Below are positions 1 through 5,166 of a stretch of DNA of 5,991 nucleotides, in pieces; positions within the stretch are counted from its first letter, which is position 1; every line of letters begins with the position of its first letter. Position numbers and translations under genes: made by a program. Origin of the DNA: JBNKDD01 sp050288085 (GTDB lineage Bacteria > Chloroflexota > Anaerolineae > Aggregatilineales > UBA3940); contig JBNKDD010000330.1 in NCBI GenBank assembly GCA_050288085.1, positions 1 to 5,991 on the forward strand. Reading direction: 5' to 3'. A model generated the notes under the pieces. The model was not told the origin of the DNA, did not search any database, and was given only the letters and a program-made list of their open reading frames with translations.

Positions 1-601
1 CAAACTCTCCTAGCAAACTGCCGGAAAAGATACTTTTGGCAACCAGGGAGAAGGCCGCAATTCCCCCGGCCCATCCCATGATCGTTGCCGGTCGTTTTAA
101 GTGCTGCGGAAGAGGTTCATCCGGACTGCCCAGATCAACCAGTTTGTGCCGGATGAGTATCGATTTGATCAACCGGCTGAACCAGGTCGCTGCCCCGCCA
201 ACCACCCCGATAATCGCGGCTTCCGGCCCCAGGCTGCCCCCAAAGAGCATAGACACAAACGACGTGATCAACCCCTGTGGCAGATGTTGATAATCGAACT
301 CCCCGGTTTCCCGGAATGTCTTCATGGCATCTTCCATCCGTGTGGGATAGCTGCCCAGGAAACGCTGGGCCAACCCAACCAGAATGCCGCCCGCCACGGT
401 GAGCGTAAGGATCATCACCGGGTGAAATTCCCTTATGCCGAGGAGATGAGGCAGACCTTCCCAGAGCAGATCAATGCTGCTGTAGAATACCCACATTACC
501 AGCCCGGTGGTCAGGCCAAGCGCCGTCCCGATAATCCCCATCACCAGGGGAAGCCAGATAATCAATGTTTTCTGCATTTTCTGCGTTTTCTGCGTTGACA
601 A
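1..601 (-). CDS. ClC-family chloride channel/transporter-like membrane protein, N-terminal part (runs off left edge)
   Basis: This is an open minus-strand frame of 200 codons with no stop before the window edge. It is strongly hydrophobic, with membrane segments near residues 13-40, 60-85, 112-140 and 175-195. Residues 121-129 read GGSLGPEAA, which resembles the anion-pathway motif of ClC proteins (G-x-x-G-P-E-A in the YfeO-like branch, GREGP in classical members). ClC proteins move chloride or other halides across the cytoplasmic membrane. I chose a TTG start at 601 because AGGAAGG lies 5 bases upstream (607-613); the in-frame ATG at 577 has no comparable site. The first residues (MSTQKTQKMQKT) come from a 9-base tandem repeat. 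The gene diverges from a TetR-type regulator across an 88-base operator region, so it is probably that regulator's target. At the position of the gating glutamate of classical ClCs there is Leu124. The C-terminal half is outside the window, so subfamily and substrate stay open. Confidence 0.75.
   Translation of the reverse strand, partial: MSTQKTQKMQKTLIIWLPLVMGIIGTALGLTTGLVMWVFYSSIDLLWEGLPHLLGIREFHPVMILTLTVAGGILVGLAQRFLGSYPTRMEDAMKTFRETGEFDYQHLPQGLITSFVSMLFGGSLGPEAAIIGVVGGAATWFSRLIKSILIRHKLVDLGSPDEPLPQHLKRPATIMGWAGGIAAFSLVAKSIFSGSLLGEF
567..593 (-). repeat. 9-bp tandem repeat, three units, at the N-terminus of the ClC-like gene
   Basis: Three consecutive 9-base units lie here; on the plus strand they read GTTTTCTGC, ATTTTCTGC, GTTTTCTGC. 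On the coding strand they give Q-K-T, Q-K-M, Q-K-T as residues 4-12. The only ATG in this stretch comes from the one-base difference in the middle unit, which explains why a gene finder could place the start there. Confidence 0.8.
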
Positions 602-606
602 GTAAA

Positions 607-613
607 CCTTCCT
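607..613 (-). promoter_or_regulatory. Shine-Dalgarno site that decides the TTG start of the ClC-like gene
   Basis: On the minus strand AGGAAGG is followed after 5 bases (TTTAC) by TTG at 601-599. No comparable purine-rich site stands before the ATG at 577, so the TTG is the better start. Confidence 0.6.
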
Positions 614-620
614 GAAAAGA

Positions 621-641
621 TATGGCACATAATGCGCCATA
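621..641. promoter_or_regulatory. Near-perfect 21-bp palindrome, probable TetR-type operator (first of two)
   Basis: The sequence has TATGGC at its left end and GCCATA at its right end. Nine of its ten base pairs about the centre at 631 are complementary; only 627/635 mismatch. It lies between the divergent ClC-like gene and the TetR-family gene, where such regulators commonly bind. That this TetR protein binds it is inference. Confidence 0.65.
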
Positions 642-653
642 ATTGTGGCGTAT
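632..653. promoter_or_regulatory. Second, overlapping 22-bp imperfect palindrome, probable operator
   Basis: ATGCGCCATAA faces TTGTGGCGTAT, with nine of eleven pairs complementary. It shares its left half-site (GCGCCA) with the preceding palindrome, so three TGGCRC-like half-sites alternate in orientation near 624, 639 and 646. The right half-site runs into a TATAAT box at 651-656, so a bound repressor would cover that box. Confidence 0.55.
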
Positions 654-656
654 AAT
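651..656 (+). promoter_or_regulatory. Putative -10 box (TATAAT) for the TetR-family gene
   Basis: A perfect TATAAT overlaps the second palindrome and lies 34 bases before the ATG at 690, leaving room for a transcript start near 663 and a short leader. No good -35 hexamer sits 16-18 bases upstream, so the promoter is either weak or dependent on other elements. Confidence 0.4.
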
Positions 657-689
657 AGGTCATATCGCAAAAGGAATTTGGTACTAACT

Positions 690-1247
690 ATGAATACATT
701 GGATAAACGTATCCAGAAAACACGGGAACGCCTGAAGGATGCTCTTATCAGCCTGGTGATCGAGCGAGGTTACGACGGGATCACCATCCAGGATGTGACG
801 GCAAAAGCAGAGGTTGGCTACCGGACCTTCTTTCGCCACTATGACGGACTTGACGATCTGCTCCTCTCAATCCTGAGGGAGCAGTTCACCGAAATGCAAG
901 ACCGCATGGTAGACCCCAATACACACTTAGCCCCAGAACGTAACGGGCAGCTTTTATTTGAATATGTCCTGAAAAACCGTGATCTCTTCCTGGTCATGGT
1001 CAGGAGTAATTTCATCCGTGACATGCTCCCTGATCTTCAGGAAAACGTACTGAATGCTTTTAGTGGCATGTTCCCGCACGACATCGATAATCTTGATTTA
1101 GACCTTGTCACCTACCATATCATCACGTCGATCCTCTCCCTGATCGCCTGGTGGTTGGAAAACGATCTTCCGCGTTCACCGGAAGAGATGGGCCGCATCT
1201 ATGCCCAACTGATCATGTATCCATCCAGAAGAATGCTTGAAAAGTAA
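690..1247 (+). CDS. TetR/AcrR-family transcriptional regulator
   Basis: This 185-residue protein has a length typical of TetR regulators. Residues 10-60 form the TetR DNA-binding domain, with the helix-turn-helix at about 31-52 (ITIQDVTAKAEVGYRTFFRH) followed by the usual Y-x-x-L-D-D-L-L start of the next helix. Residues 75-180 are the helical ligand-binding and dimer region, too variable to suggest a ligand. I chose ATG at 690; a GTG at 645 is in frame but lies inside the palindromic operator and upstream of the likely transcript start. A modest AAAGGA lies about 14 bases before the ATG, a long spacing. The gene is divergent from the ClC-like gene, and two overlapping palindromes lie between them, so autoregulation and control of the channel are the simplest reading. 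folD follows after 68 bases on the same strand, so some read-through is possible. Confidence 0.85.
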   Translation: MNTLDKRIQKTRERLKDALISLVIERGYDGITIQDVTAKAEVGYRTFFRHYDGLDDLLLSILREQFTEMQDRMVDPNTHLAPERNGQLLFEYVLKNRDLFLVMVRSNFIRDMLPDLQENVLNAFSGMFPHDIDNLDLDLVTYHIITSILSLIAWWLENDLPRSPEEMGRIYAQLIMYPSRRMLEK

Positions 1248-1315
1248 GGGCGCAAAGTTATATCATCATAGCGGGTTCTTGAATCACATCCACCAACAAG
1301 AGGGTTTGGTCCATC

Positions 1316-2212
1316 ATGTCGCATAAAATCATCCAGGGGAAAGTTGTCGCGGAGACCATTCTCGACCGCGTCCGGGCGAGAGCCGCCGCCCTGGCCCAAC
1401 AGGGTTGGCCGCCGCGTCTCACCTCGATCCAGATCGGCGATTCACCCGCCATCCGGCTGTACGTGCGCAACCAGCGCCGCACCTGTGAGAAAGTCGGCAT
1501 CGAATTTGAGCACCGGCTGCTGGATGAAAACATCACCCAGCCGGAGGTGTTAGCCGCCATCACCGCCCTGAACGTTGACTGCCGGGTCTGCGGGGTTATC
1601 TTGCAGCGTCCCGTTCCCCCGCACCTCGACCTTGAACAGCTCCAGATGGCAATCCACCCCACTAAAGATGTGGAAGGAATGCACCCGGCTAACATCGGCA
1701 AGGTGGTCTATGGCGATTATCTTTTGGGGCCATGCACCTCCTTAGCCTCGGTCGAACTGCTCCGTTCGCTTGGATTATCATTGGCCGGGATGGAAGTCGT
1801 CATCGTCGGCCATTCGGAGATCGTCGGCAAACCGATCGCGCTGCACCTGCTGGATGACCTCGCCACCATTACGATCTGCCATCACGGCACCCGCAACTTA
1901 GCGACCCACACCCGCCGGGCCGAAGCCCTGTTTGTCGCCGTCGGGAAACCCGGCCTGATCACGGGTGATATGGTCAAACCCGGCGCAGTTGTGATCGACA
2001 TCGGCATCAATCAGGTTGAAGTCACCGACGATGACGGGAACACCCACCACAAAACGGTCGGCGATGTTGACTTCGACAGCGTACATGAAGTCGCCGGTTG
2101 GATCACGCCGGTTCCGGGCGGGGTCGGGCCGGTCACACTGGCGATGTTGATGAAAAACACCATAATCGCCATCGAGCAAAGCAAAGAAGAATACGAAGCC
2201 AGCAAGACTTGA
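1316..2212 (+). CDS. folD: FolD-family methylenetetrahydrofolate dehydrogenase/methenyltetrahydrofolate cyclohydrolase with altered active site
   Basis: At 298 residues this matches the usual FolD length. The family converts 5,10-methylene-THF to methenyl-THF with NAD(P)+ and then to 10-formyl-THF in the cytoplasm. Visible motifs are YVRNQRRTCEKVGI (49-62), GVILQRPVPPHL (93-104), PTKDVEGMHPANIG (115-128), PCTS (139-142), the Rossmann segment VGHSEIVGKP (164-173), ICHHGTRNL (187-195), KPGAVVIDIGIN (221-232) and TPVPGGVGPVTLAML (264-278). The start is ATG at 1316 with AAGAGGG about 11 bases upstream. Key differences from characterised enzymes: the catalytic Lys of YVxxK is Gln53, the folate-binding Asp of KDVDG is Glu120, PCTP is PCTS, and the GRS of the cofactor site is GHS. 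Tyr49 and Gln97 are kept. Fold and family are secure, but the balance of the two activities, or either of them, is uncertain. The gap after it carries a structured repeat. Confidence 0.93.
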   Translation: MSHKIIQGKVVAETILDRVRARAAALAQQGWPPRLTSIQIGDSPAIRLYVRNQRRTCEKVGIEFEHRLLDENITQPEVLAAITALNVDCRVCGVILQRPVPPHLDLEQLQMAIHPTKDVEGMHPANIGKVVYGDYLLGPCTSLASVELLRSLGLSLAGMEVVIVGHSEIVGKPIALHLLDDLATITICHHGTRNLATHTRRAEALFVAVGKPGLITGDMVKPGAVVIDIGINQVEVTDDDGNTHHKTVGDVDFDSVHEVAGWITPVPGGVGPVTLAMLMKNTIIAIEQSKEEYEASKT

Positions 2213-2280
2213 CGTTCTATCCATTTTGAACCTGACTCCCCTCGCCCTGAGAGCGTTTCTGGAAAGATAGATGGTAGTAT

Positions 2281-2358
2281 CGGTCACGCCTCCACTCACT
2301 CAAGAAAAGACGGTTATTAAGTCCCTCTCCATGAGGGAGAGGGATTTAGGGTGAGGGC
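2281..2358 (+). repeat. Dispersed structured repeat, copy 1 (downstream of folD)
   Basis: This 78-base unit is closely matched by 4926-5004. Its core is a hairpin, TCCCTCTCC (2322-2330) against GGAGAGGGA (2336-2344), with a 5-base loop; it extends outward through TAAG/TTTA pairs that include one G-T wobble. CTCACTC (2295-2301) can pair with GGGTGAG (2349-2355) as an outer arm. There is no T-tract after the stem, so it does not look like a normal intrinsic terminator. The rest of 2213-2389 shows no gene. Confidence 0.8.
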
Positions 2359-2389
2359 CATTGTATATACTTGATAACTAGGACAAAAC

Positions 2390-3160
2390 ATGACAACACT
2401 CTACTCGTGGAACGTAAACGGTATTCGAGCCGCACAGAAAAAAGGCTTCCTGGATTGGCTCTCGGAAGCAAAGCCCGACATCCTGGGCGTACAGGAAACC
2501 AAAGCCCACCCCGATCAACTGGACGATGACCTGCGTGCGCCGGAAGGCTATCACACCTATTGGGCCTCGGCGGAGAAAAAAGGCTACAGCGGCGTGGGCC
2601 TCTACAGCCGGATCGAACCGAAGTCAATACAGATCGGGCTGGGCATTGAAGAATACGACAGCGAAGGCCGGACGGTGATCGCTGAATACGAGGATTTTGT
2701 TTTCCTCACCGGCTACTTCCCGAACGGCAGCCGCGATCACAGCCGGGTTCCCTTCAAGCTGGGCTATACCGCTGCCTTCCTGGATTATTGCAACCAACTG
2801 CGCGATCAGGGTAAATCGGTGATTTTCTGCGGCGATGTCAACACCGCCCACAACGAGATCGATCTGGCTCGCCCCAAGGAGAATCACAACAAGACCACCG
2901 GCTTCCTGGATAACGAGCGGGAATGGCTGGATAAGATCGTCGGGGCCGGGTACATCGATATCTTCCGCGAACTTAACCCCGACCTGGAAGGAGCCTATAC
3001 CTGGTGGTCACAGCGCAGCGGGGCACGTGGACGGAACGTCGGCTGGCGGATCGATTATTTCTACATCTCACCCGATTTACGTGACCGGGTCGTGACGGCG
3101 GAAATTCATCCCGATGTGATGGGATCGGACCACTGCCCATTAAGCCTGACTCTAAAGTAG
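2390..3160 (+). CDS. xthA: Exodeoxyribonuclease III / AP endonuclease (XthA/ExoA family)
   Basis: This 256-residue protein has the full exonuclease-endonuclease-phosphatase fold signature. SWNVNGIRA (6-14) carries the active-site Asn, LGVQETK (32-38) the metal-binding Glu36, and GYSGVGLYSR (65-74) follows. FCGDVNTAHNEIDLARPK (146-163) holds Asp149 and Asn151, GRNVGWRIDYF (214-224) is present, and GSDHCPL (245-251) holds Asp247 and His248. The family cuts DNA 5' of abasic sites in base-excision repair and removes 3'-blocking groups or nucleotides. The KxIGWRIDY-type segment resembles ExoA-like members. ATG at 2390 has AGGA 6 bases upstream. The gene stands alone, with repeat-bearing gaps of about 180 bases on either side, so it is probably transcribed separately. 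No key residue is missing. Confidence 0.95.
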   Translation: MTTLYSWNVNGIRAAQKKGFLDWLSEAKPDILGVQETKAHPDQLDDDLRAPEGYHTYWASAEKKGYSGVGLYSRIEPKSIQIGLGIEEYDSEGRTVIAEYEDFVFLTGYFPNGSRDHSRVPFKLGYTAAFLDYCNQLRDQGKSVIFCGDVNTAHNEIDLARPKENHNKTTGFLDNEREWLDKIVGAGYIDIFRELNPDLEGAYTWWSQRSGARGRNVGWRIDYFYISPDLRDRVVTAEIHPDVMGSDHCPLSLTLK

Positions 3161-3189
3161 GGGTGGGCGATACTGGTGATGCCGGGAAA

Positions 3190-3290
3190 CCTCACCCTTT
3201 CCGAACCGCTGAGAGCGGTTCTCCCTCCCCTCTCCATTATGGAGAGGGGAAAGATCGAGCGTGCTAGAGCACGCGAGAACAGGGGTGAGG
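3190..3290. repeat. Dispersed structured repeat, copy 3: predicted four-way junction
   Basis: CCTCACCC (3190-3197) and GGGTGAGG (3283-3290) form a perfect 8-bp closing arm. Inside are three hairpins: GAACCGCT/AGCGGTTC (3203-3210 with 3214-3221, loop GAG), TCCCCTCTCCA/TGGAGAGGGGA (3226-3236 with 3240-3250, loop TTA), and GCGTGC/GCACGC (3259-3264 with 3269-3274, loop TAGA). The middle hairpin and outer arms match the repeats at 2281-2358 and 4926-5004; the flanking hairpins are extra. No gene is visible in the gap 3161-3338. Confidence 0.75.
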
Positions 3291-3312
3291 TCATCAAGTC
3301 TTTATCTCAAAA

Positions 3313-3327
3313 CTGTTGTGTGAACAG
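3313..3327. promoter_or_regulatory. Small inverted repeat before the hexosaminidase gene, possible operator
   Basis: CTGTT and AACAG are separated by 5 bases, 11 bases before the proposed GTG start. The size suits a dimeric repressor site, but arms of this length can arise by chance and no regulator is apparent nearby. Confidence 0.2.
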
Positions 3328-3338
3328 CCCAATCTGAG

Positions 3339-4862
3339 GTGTTCCCCTTAAAGTATAAGGTACTATGGTGTGTTTTTGCCCTGACACTGATCGGTTGCAC
3401 GGGGCAGGGAGAGTGGTCTATGAGCGGAGTAGAATCGTCTTTGAATAACCTGATACCGCAGCCCGTCTCGGTGACGACCATGGGTGATACATTCACATTA
3501 ACCGCCGATGCGGATATCTACGTCCAGCCTGCAAACCCCGAAATGACAGCCATCGGCCAGCAGCTTGCCGATAAGCTGAATCTCTCCATAACGGCTGGCG
3601 ATACTCCATCACCGGGCAGTATCTATCTCACACTGATTGATGACCCGGACTTAGGCGAAGAGGGTTATCTCCTGACGATTACGCCGGATTTAGTTACCCT
3701 GTCCGCCCACCGCCCAACCGGTTTGTTCAGGGGCACGCAAACGATCCGGCAGCTGCTCGATCAATCTGGCTCCTCCTGGGTGATCGCGACCGGAACGATC
3801 AGGGACTACCCGCGTTTTGAGTGGCGTGGCATGATGCTCGATGTTTCCCGCCACTTCTTCAGCGTTGAAGATGTCAAACACCTGATCGATCTGCTCGCCT
3901 ACTATAAGATGAACCGCCTCCACCTGCATCTGACCGATGACCAGGGTTGGCGTATCATGATCAATTCGTGGCCGGACCTGGCGACTTATGGCGGCAGCAC
4001 GGCGGTAGACGGTGGGGCGGGGGGATACTATACCCAGGCCGACTATGCTGAGATCGTGGCTTATGCCCAGAGCCAATATATCATGATTATTCCCGAAATT
4101 GATATGCCGGGGCATACCAACGCCGCTCTGGCATCTTATGCCGAGCTTAACTTGGAAGGAGTCAAGCCGCCCTTATATACGGGAACTGAGGTCGGATTCA
4201 GTTCGCTTTGTGTAGATTCAGAAATCACCTACCGGTTTATCGACGACGTGATCGGAGAGCTTGCCGGTCTGACCCCCGGCCCTTATATCCACATCGGTGG
4301 GGATGAAGCCCGTGCTACGGATAAGGACGACTACAAACGTTTTATCGCGCGGGTGCAGACAATTGTCGAGTCTCACGATAAGCAAATGATCGGCTGGGAG
4401 GAAATCTCGCAAGGCGAATTGCATCCAACATCAATTGCACAATACTGGCTCGGTGGCGTGGGTGCGCAGGCTGTCCAACAGGGGGCGCAGGTCATCATGT
4501 CCCCGGCTTCGAAAGCCTACCTGGACATGAAATACGACCCATCATCCCCCCTGGGATTGAATTGGGCAGGCTATGTCGATCTGCAAACCGCTTACGATTG
4601 GGACCCGGCGACACTGGCTGCCGGGATATCGGAAAGCGATATCCTCGGTGTAGAAGCCCCCCTCTGGACAGAGACAGTCTCCACGATGGATGATGTCGAG
4701 TATATGACTTTTCCGCGTCTGCTCGGCATTGCTGAAATTGGCTGGTCACCAGCAGGCCGGGATTGGGAGGCGTACAAAAAACGACTGGGTAATCACGGCT
4801 CTTGCCTGACCGCAATGGATGTTAATTTCTACCGGTCGCCGCTGGTCACCTGGAAAGATTGA
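3339..4862 (+). CDS. Beta-N-acetylhexosaminidase, glycoside hydrolase family 20, probable lipoprotein
   Basis: This 507-residue protein has a GH20 accessory domain at about 35-157 and the GH20 catalytic barrel at about 160-485. Landmarks are WRGMMLDVSRHFF (162-174), HLHLTDDQGWR (195-205), PEIDMPGH (252-259) and HIGGDEA (318-324). The last contains the Asp322-Glu323 pair; in the family Glu is the acid/base, and Asp steadies the substrate's own acetamido group, which is the nucleophile. Trp353, Trp370 and Trp443 fit the sugar-binding tryptophans. The enzyme removes terminal GlcNAc or GalNAc from chitin fragments, wall material or glycans. With the GTG start at 3339 the N-terminus has K-Y-K, a hydrophobic run and the lipobox LIGC with Cys20, so it would be anchored outside the cell. 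That start lacks a good ribosome site. ATG at 3420 has a good one (AGGGAG, 8 bases) but would lose the signal. I prefer the lipoprotein form. Confidence 0.92.
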   Translation: MFPLKYKVLWCVFALTLIGCTGQGEWSMSGVESSLNNLIPQPVSVTTMGDTFTLTADADIYVQPANPEMTAIGQQLADKLNLSITAGDTPSPGSIYLTLIDDPDLGEEGYLLTITPDLVTLSAHRPTGLFRGTQTIRQLLDQSGSSWVIATGTIRDYPRFEWRGMMLDVSRHFFSVEDVKHLIDLLAYYKMNRLHLHLTDDQGWRIMINSWPDLATYGGSTAVDGGAGGYYTQADYAEIVAYAQSQYIMIIPEIDMPGHTNAALASYAELNLEGVKPPLYTGTEVGFSSLCVDSEITYRFIDDVIGELAGLTPGPYIHIGGDEARATDKDDYKRFIARVQTIVESHDKQMIGWEEISQGELHPTSIAQYWLGGVGAQAVQQGAQVIMSPASKAYLDMKYDPSSPLGLNWAGYVDLQTAYDWDPATLAAGISESDILGVEAPLWTETVSTMDDVEYMTFPRLLGIAEIGWSPAGRDWEAYKKRLGNHGSCLTAMDVNFYRSPLVTWKD

Positions 4863-4925
4863 TCACATTGGTTGTATCTTAATTTGCGGAGCGCATTGCG
4901 ATCCTATGTCGATTGATGTTAATAC

Positions 4926-5004
4926 CGATCACGTCTTCACCTCACTCAAGAAAGGCTGGTTTTTAAGTCCCTCTCCATGAGGGAGAGGGATTTAGGGTGA
5001 GGGC
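4926..5004 (+). repeat. Dispersed structured repeat, copy 2 (downstream of the hexosaminidase)
   Basis: This 79-base unit is nearly the same as 2281-2358, identical over the TTAAG-to-GTGAGGGC core and differing by scattered changes and one indel to its left. TCCCTCTCC/GGAGAGGGA form the hairpin. CCTCACTC (4940-4947) pairs with GGGTGAGG (4995-5002) as the outer arm, with one wobble pair. Confidence 0.8.
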
Positions 5005-5032
5005 TTTGACGCTTACCACAAAATTTACTAGA

Positions 5033-5060
5033 AACTCTCTGAGGGAGTGGGGGTGAGGGC
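5033..5060 (+). repeat. Degenerate partial copy of the same repeat (copy 4)
   Basis: CTCTCTGAGGGAG followed by GGGGGTGAGGGC resembles the right half of copies 1 and 2, with the stem decayed and the left part absent. It lies 29 bases beyond copy 2, so copies can cluster. Confidence 0.5.
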
Positions 5061-5086
5061 CAAAAATCGGATGAGCAAGAGCCTAT

Positions 5087-5129
5087 AGGGGCGCATCAGA
5101 CCTTCTGGTCTGCTCATGCATGCGCCCCT
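5087..5129. repeat. GC-rich compound palindrome between converging genes
   Basis: AGGGGCGCAT (5087-5096) is perfectly complementary to ATGCGCCCCT (5120-5129). Nested inside is CAGACC/GGTCTG (5097-5102 with 5107-5112) around a TTCT loop, with a 7-base bulge at 5113-5119. It sits between the 3' ends of the plus-strand hexosaminidase and the minus-strand surface-protein gene, where it could act as a bidirectional transcript end. Neither side has a clear T-tract, so I call it a repeat. Its arms differ from the CCCTCTCC family, so it is a second type. Confidence 0.65.
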
Positions 5130-5166
5130 CTCTGACTGACTGTAAAACTTGTCTTTATTCCCATCC

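Noticed and set aside
36..598. Two overlapping plus-strand open frames (36-290 and 101-598)
   Set aside because: Their products look random and rich in Pro, Arg and His. The opposite strand encodes a hydrophobic protein with a ClC motif.
595..600. Perfect TTGACA that might be a -35 box for tetR
   Set aside because: It is about 50 bases from the TATAAT at 651, and 16-18 bases downstream of it there is no reasonable -10. It lies in the start region of the ClC-like gene.
645..689. GTG at 645 as the start of the TetR-family protein
   Set aside because: It falls inside the palindromic operator, ahead of the likely transcript start, and adds 15 residues not typical of the family.
1258..1701. Minus-strand frame of 147 codons overlapping folD
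   Set aside because: It is a shadow of folD; its product has no recognisable motif, while the plus frame has all FolD motifs.
2318..2348. Hairpin after folD as an intrinsic terminator
   Set aside because: The stem is not followed by a T-tract and the same element occurs elsewhere, so a dispersed repeat explains it better.
3690..4115. Minus-strand frame of 141 codons within the hexosaminidase gene
   Set aside because: It lies antisense to the conserved GH20 motifs and has no recognisable features of its own.
2281..5060. Repeated palindromes as a CRISPR array
   Set aside because: The copies are kilobases apart, separated by genes, and have no regular spacers or nearby cas genes.
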